From: Phaeoceros laevis
Taxonomy: Eukaryota; Anthocerotophyta; Anthocerotopsida; Notothyladales
Assembly (NCBI GenBank): GCA_049999765.1
Contig: JBNGIQ010007374.1
Span: 1-20,891 of the forward strand
Direction of reading: 5' to 3'
Length of the DNA stretch: 20,891 bases
Numbering within the stretch: position 1 is the stretch's first letter; each line of letters begins with the position of its first letter. The notes under the pieces were generated by a model. It made no database searches. It saw only the letters and a list, made by a program, of their open reading frames with translations, and was not told where the DNA came from. Made by a program: the position numbers and the translations under genes. This document shows, piece after piece, positions 17,420 through 20,891 of the stretch.

Positions 17420-17609
17420 CTACTGCACCATTTCTTCGTGCTTTTCAAGGCATTGGCTCATCCAGCCTCAGTGCAGCCCGTTGGCTCAATTCACTTCGTG
17501 AATCAGCCCAAGGTCTACTGCAGCACTTCTCCGTGCTTTTCAAGGCATTGGCTCATCCAGCCTCAGCGCAGCCCGTTGGCTCACTTCACTAGGTGAATCA
17601 GCCCCAGGT
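17420..17609. repeat. 95-base tandem duplication
   Basis: Units 17420-17514 and 17515-17609 both start ctactgca and share cgtgcttttcaaggcattgg and ctcatccagcctcag. Each contains an inverted repeat; the first reads ATTCAC-TTC-GTGAAT and the second is a degraded form of it. It sits just beyond the stop codon of the broken paralogue (17679). Confidence 0.9.
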
Positions 17610-17678
17610 CCCCTCCAACTGTACAATGGTCTTCACAGAGGAGAGCCGTGGAAGATGTATCGGCATATACCACCTCGG

Positions 17679-18533
17679 TCAGCAGGAAACTGCTGTTGAA
17701 CTCACGACAACCTGCGTTGGTATCAGCAGATCCCGCTCCACCAGCGCCCGCAACTCCCCCTCCCAAGCGGGGTCCGATGCCTGGCTAACTATGCGCCGAG
17801 ACAAGGCCTCTATAGTGACGTCGTAAACTGAAGTGCCCTGATACCAGGCTACGCTCCCTACAACCCCTCCTGCCACACTCATTCCCGGTACCACCGCGCC
17901 TCCCGCCTTGAGTGCAACAGCTCCTACGTTGACTGCGGCCCTGAGGAAGCCTTGCTGAAACGCAAATTTCTTGTCGACTACAAAGAAAGTACGTCCAGAC
18001 TGGTTGTCCACCTGATGCTCTCCATCGCGCCACTCACATTGCAGGTGCAACTTTAGTGGCACCACTTTCCGGATCTGGAGTGCTTTGGCCACCACTTGCC
18101 TGGTTACCCAGCTGACATCCTGTCGTGTCACAAAGATGTGTCCAGCTTGAGGCGAGGAAAGCTGTTCTCTTGCTGCTGGAAGTAGTACTTGAGCGGCAAC
18201 CCTTGCCGGTGGTACTGGTCCATCCAGGAGAGCAGCCCCCTTGCCGGTGGTACTGGTCCATCCAGGAGAGCAGCCCCCTTGCCGGTGGTACTGGTCCATC
18301 CAGGAGAGCAGCCCCCGAATCTGCACTGCTCTGCAACAACACAACACAGCCCCTGCCTCATCCTTCACTTCACCCCACTATGCACATAGTTTGGAGTGTT
18401 TTGCATCCGGCGTCTCAACTCCTCAACGGTGATCGATTGGTCCTTACGATAAACACACAACATGGGCCCGGGGCTGTTGATATGGAAGCACCCTGGCCTA
18501 ATGATGCGCTCCTCAAGTGTGATACCCTGGCAT
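17679..18533 (-). pseudogene. Broken paralogue of the caspase-fusion gene with a different C-terminal domain
   Basis: The first part matches the caspase gene closely: CQGITLEERIIRPGCF, LCVYRKDQSITVEELRRRMQ and KDEAGAVL. Compared with that gene there is a one-base loss at about 18371-18395 and a five-base gain just before the 38-base repeats. Three copies of the repeat replace one, which brings the frame back. After REQLSSPQAGHIFVTRQDV it leaves the caspase gene and ends in another domain, with VPLKLHLQCEWRDGEHQVDN and a glycine-rich hydrophobic stretch GAVALKAGGAVVPGMSVAGG. A charged helix, PAWEGELRALVERD, follows, with the stop at 17679. I associate LHLQCEW-GEH segments with C-terminal parts of bryophyte and lycophyte Roco/LRR-type proteins, but only from memory. 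The right end is cut at PPR sequence. Almost certainly non-functional. Confidence 0.7.
18201..18314. repeat. Three perfect 38-base tandem repeats
   Basis: Units 18201-18238, 18239-18276 and 18277-18314 are identical, beginning ccttgccggt and ending agcagccc. They lie in the paralogue at the place where the caspase gene has one diverged copy encoding AALLDG. Since 38 is not a multiple of three, each unit is read in a different frame (SWMDQYHRQG, PGWTSTTGKG, LLDGPVPPAR). Confidence 0.95.
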
Positions 18534-18536
18534 ACC

Positions 18537-18845
18537 ACATGGGCAGGCCATTTAGTTGAAGCAGAGAACGTGCTGAAAGCAGCTGGGTGCAACGCTGTTG
18601 GGTTGACATTATTGCTGAATGCCTGCAAGAGTCATGGGGATATAGAGCGGGAGACATTTTGAAAGTGTTGTTGAGCTGGATCCTCAGTATGCCGGTGCAT
18701 ATGTGCTCATGGCCAATATGTACACAGATGCAGATAGGTGGGAGGATCTGGAAAGAAAGCAGGAGCTAACAAGAAACCCCGCAGCGGAAGGCATTAAGGT
18801 GAACAAGTAGGTAAACACATTTGTTGTGGGGGATGGAAGGCCTGC
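18537..18845 (+). pseudogene. PPR relic 7: E domain fragment
   Basis: The plus strand reads AGHLVEAENVLKAAGCNAVG and LTLLLNACKSHGDIE, then after frame changes VVELDPQYAGAYVLMANMYT, DADRWEDLERK, AEGIKVNK-stop and VNTFVVGDG. This is the same part of a PPR protein as the start of relic 6, and the two are close in sequence. It begins within a few bases of the broken paralogue's truncated end on the other strand, so a breakpoint lies at about 18533-18538. Confidence 0.8.
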
Positions 18846-18958
18846 ACTTGGCTAGCACTTGGCTAACCTGGCCAACACTTGGCTAACCTGGCCGACTTGG
18901 CTAACCGGCTAACCTGGCCAACACTTTGGCCAGCACTTGGGTAACCTGACCGACACTT
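18844..18958. repeat. Degenerate minisatellite of about 20-base units
   Basis: Variants of cacttggctaacctggccaa follow each other about six times with small gains and losses. The array lies between PPR relic 7 and the third module relic and encodes nothing recognisable. Confidence 0.85.
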
Positions 18959-19113
18959 GACACATCCTCTCGTGTCACAAAGATGTGTCGAGGCGAGGAA
19001 AGCTGTTCCCTTACTTGAAGTACTTGAGTGGCAACCCTTACGGTAAGTTGCCCATCCCGAGTCTGCACTGCTATGCCGTTGCAACGAGAATTCATACTGA
19101 TGCTGGCTTGCAA
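18959..19113 (-). pseudogene. Third relic of the shared module
   Basis: On the minus strand one frame reads VRVATQVLQVREQLSSPRHI and FVTREDVSSVGQV, matching RVAAQVLLPAAREQLSSPQ and FVTRQDVSWV of the paralogue at 17679. It holds no copy of the 38-base repeat unit and stops at the minisatellite. Only about 150 bases remain. Confidence 0.7.
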
Positions 19114-19300
19114 TTACAAGCAGCAGCCCTGGCCAACTGGTAGCTACAAGTCTCCAGCTCAGCCTGATGCTGCTCAGTCAAGCACATATCCAGCAGCGAT
19201 GGCACTCTATGTATTACCACATATCTGCAGGTCTCCTCAAACAAGCTCCAACCTGCTTTGAGATGTTGAAAGCATGGTACCAAAATAAATAGGGCACATA

Positions 19301-20891
19301 CTACCGCAAGAAGAAGCGTTTGGTGAGGCTGCTCACCACGATAGGACACTGCCTTACCGGTCTCCGAGTTCCTTGTTTGTCCACCCAGTAGTTGTCTTCG
19401 TCAACGACCGCACCTATTACACTGCTAATGATGTTGATCACATCTGTGGTACGACGCTTGGAGTGGAAAGCCTCCACCAAAGCTGTGACAAAACTTGTGC
19501 CATGCACGAGATCTCGCCCAGACACCGACCCCCCAAATGTTGAAAACGCCACCAAGCAATCGGACAAGTCCTCTACATACCGATACTCGATACCTTCGCT
19601 CGATTGCTCATAAGGTGGCTGGTCAGAGGACGGTCCAGGTGCTTCAGCGCCGGCTACCTTGTTCGTGCCCCGGCACGAGTTGACAATAAACATTTTGGGC
19701 TTGCCTCGCAATTTCTCGCATTTCCTAAAGGGGCTCACAATATCATCAAGCAAAATCACCTCTCCCTCTTTGTCCTTGATAAAATGCTCCTTGTCCTGGG
19801 TGGTGCTTCCATGTGCATTCACGAAACATACAAAGCACTCATCTTCTGGCAAGACACTCTCTTCCTGTATCTTCATTAGCTGCTCATGCAGGTCGGCAGC
19901 CGAGAGGTCCACCAAGGGAAAAACTACGAGGTTGAGACTGCCAGCTAGTGCTTCCAGTCTCCCTCTGTCTACAGGGCCGCCCAATCTGTCACCAGAATAG
20001 TACTTCTCCATGCTGATAAGTACGGCTATGCCTCGCTTCTGCCCATTTGCCACATTGCTATCGGGGTAGCAGTCCAAAAATTGTTCTCTTGGAAGTGCTT
20101 GAGTGCCAACCACTCCATCCAGGAGAGCAGCCCCAGAGTCCGCACTGCACTCCAACAAAACAGCCCCTGCCTCGTCCTTCACCTCACCCCAACAATGGTT
20201 ATAATCTCGAGTGTTTCCCATCTGGCGTCTCAGCTCCTCAACAGTGACCGATTGGTCCTTCCGATAAACACACAAAATGGGCCCGGATCCGTTGATAGGC
20301 ATGCACTCTGGCCTAATGATGCGCTCCTCAAGTGTGACACCCTGGCATCCCTCTTGGGATGCACAATAAGAGCGAATTTTGTCAATACAGTTGTGGTGCA
20401 CGAATTCCATAGTCAGCTGATGAGACTGGGAAGATTTGACCATGATATCTACGAAGGAGCCGGACGAGCCGCTAAACTCAATGAGGATGTCCATGGCATT
20501 CACCCACATACTGATGAAATTTCTTTCCAAGCTGCAGCAATCCCTTTTATCGCTTGTAACCCACTTTTCCTTAACAGCATGATTGTGCAACACCACCTGT
20601 GTTAAGAAGGTTAACAAGTAGACATGGCATTAGAAACGTACAAGATAAAAGACTAGTCCTTGGCCATGTATGATGATGTAAGGCTTTTATAAAGGCACAC
20701 ACGTACCACTAGCCTTTGATGGTTTCACTAGAATCACTGTTAGTGGTGCTTGGAAGGTTACCTGTAAGCGTGGGAAGAAGCCGTCGGTGAGAAATGTTCT
20801 AAGATCAGTACACTGTAATCTTCGGCCGACAAATGTGGACCTTGTAATAGAAGCCTTGGCCTTCCGCCATGTCCTAGGCCGCTTCCCTTCT
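19301..20891 (-). CDS. Caspase (C14A-like p20-p10) fused to a Roco/LRR-type C-terminal module; partial at right edge
   Basis: Two exons are visible. The first, 20891-20762, is open to the edge and reads RRLQCTDLRTFLTDGFFPRL. A 165-base GT-AG intron (20761-20597) joins in phase to VVLHNHAVKEKW, and the frame then runs unbroken to a stop at 19301. After a shared module (EGCQGVTLEERIIRPECM, LCVYRKDQSVTVEELRRQM) a caspase p20 begins at KRGIAVLISMEKYYSGDRLG. It has VNAHG with the catalytic His at 19811-19813, and KPKMFIVNSCRG with the catalytic Cys at 19673-19675. A linker of about 30 residues follows, then a p10 with LVAFSTFGGSVSGRDLVHG, TSFVTALVEAF and a final CPIVVSSLTKRFF. Caspases cut proteins after aspartate, often in cell death or immune signalling. 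No metacaspase DSCHSG is present. No stop or frameshift is visible, so it looks functional. The upstream part is beyond the window. Confidence 0.85.

Noticed and set aside
18128-18361. Overlapping frames with repeated MDQYHRQG or GTGPSRR peptides as a repeat-rich secreted protein
   Set aside because: They come from the 38-base tandem repeat being open in all frames; only the frame that joins the shared module to its tail has homologous support.
19301-20206. Reading the protease as a plant metacaspase
   Set aside because: Metacaspases carry DSCHSG at the cysteine and lack the SV-S-x-R p10 motif; this protein has NSCRG and a caspase-like p10.
19392-20605. Several plus-strand frames opposite the caspase gene, the longest 174 residues
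   Set aside because: They are antisense to a strongly supported coding region and show no domain of their own.

Overview
The window looks like nuclear DNA of a land plant. The support is a plant-type U2 snRNA gene, many fragments of organellar RNA-editing PPR proteins (one with a DYW domain), a group-3 LEA gene, an F-box gene, a protein disulfide isomerase copy and a 2-oxoglutarate dioxygenase fragment. The number of DYW-class PPR relics and the short introns (112, 137 and 165 bases) suggest a lineage with a very large PPR family, such as a lycophyte of the Selaginella kind. A hornwort or moss cannot be excluded from sequence alone.

Left part (1-5600). The left edge carries the 3' end of a GC-rich RBR-type ubiquitin ligase gene whose IBR domain appears to be missing. 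Next come two direct copies of a dioxygenase C-terminal fragment (941-1197 and 3488-3762). Between them lie exons of an unrecognised minus-strand gene and a pair of long palindromes. An intronless, frameshifted PDI copy without its first thioredoxin domain follows (3954-5199). It runs into a 39-base duplication of its own sequence and then a PPR relic.

Middle part (5900-9060). A complete two-exon LEA gene (minus) and a complete single-exon F-box gene (plus) are transcribed away from each other. They are the only genes here that look intact from start to stop.

Right-middle part (9060-16530). This is mostly a PPR graveyard on both strands, with frameshifts, stops and small tandem repeats. A U2 snRNA gene (minus, 13844-14039) sits in it with a plant upstream sequence element. 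The graveyard ends with a broken E-plus-DYW C-terminus.

Right end (17400-20891). This is the most interesting part. A minus-strand gene entering from the right edge encodes a module resembling the C-terminal part of plant Roco/LRR-type multidomain proteins, joined to a complete caspase p20-p10 domain. That domain has the His/Cys dyad in NAHG and NSCRG and most residues expected for binding an aspartate, and it lacks the metacaspase signature. Just downstream on the same strand are a broken paralogue that keeps the shared module but ends in a different C-terminal domain, and a short third relic. Land plants are generally credited with metacaspases rather than animal-type caspases, so this cluster is the best candidate for an undescribed system.
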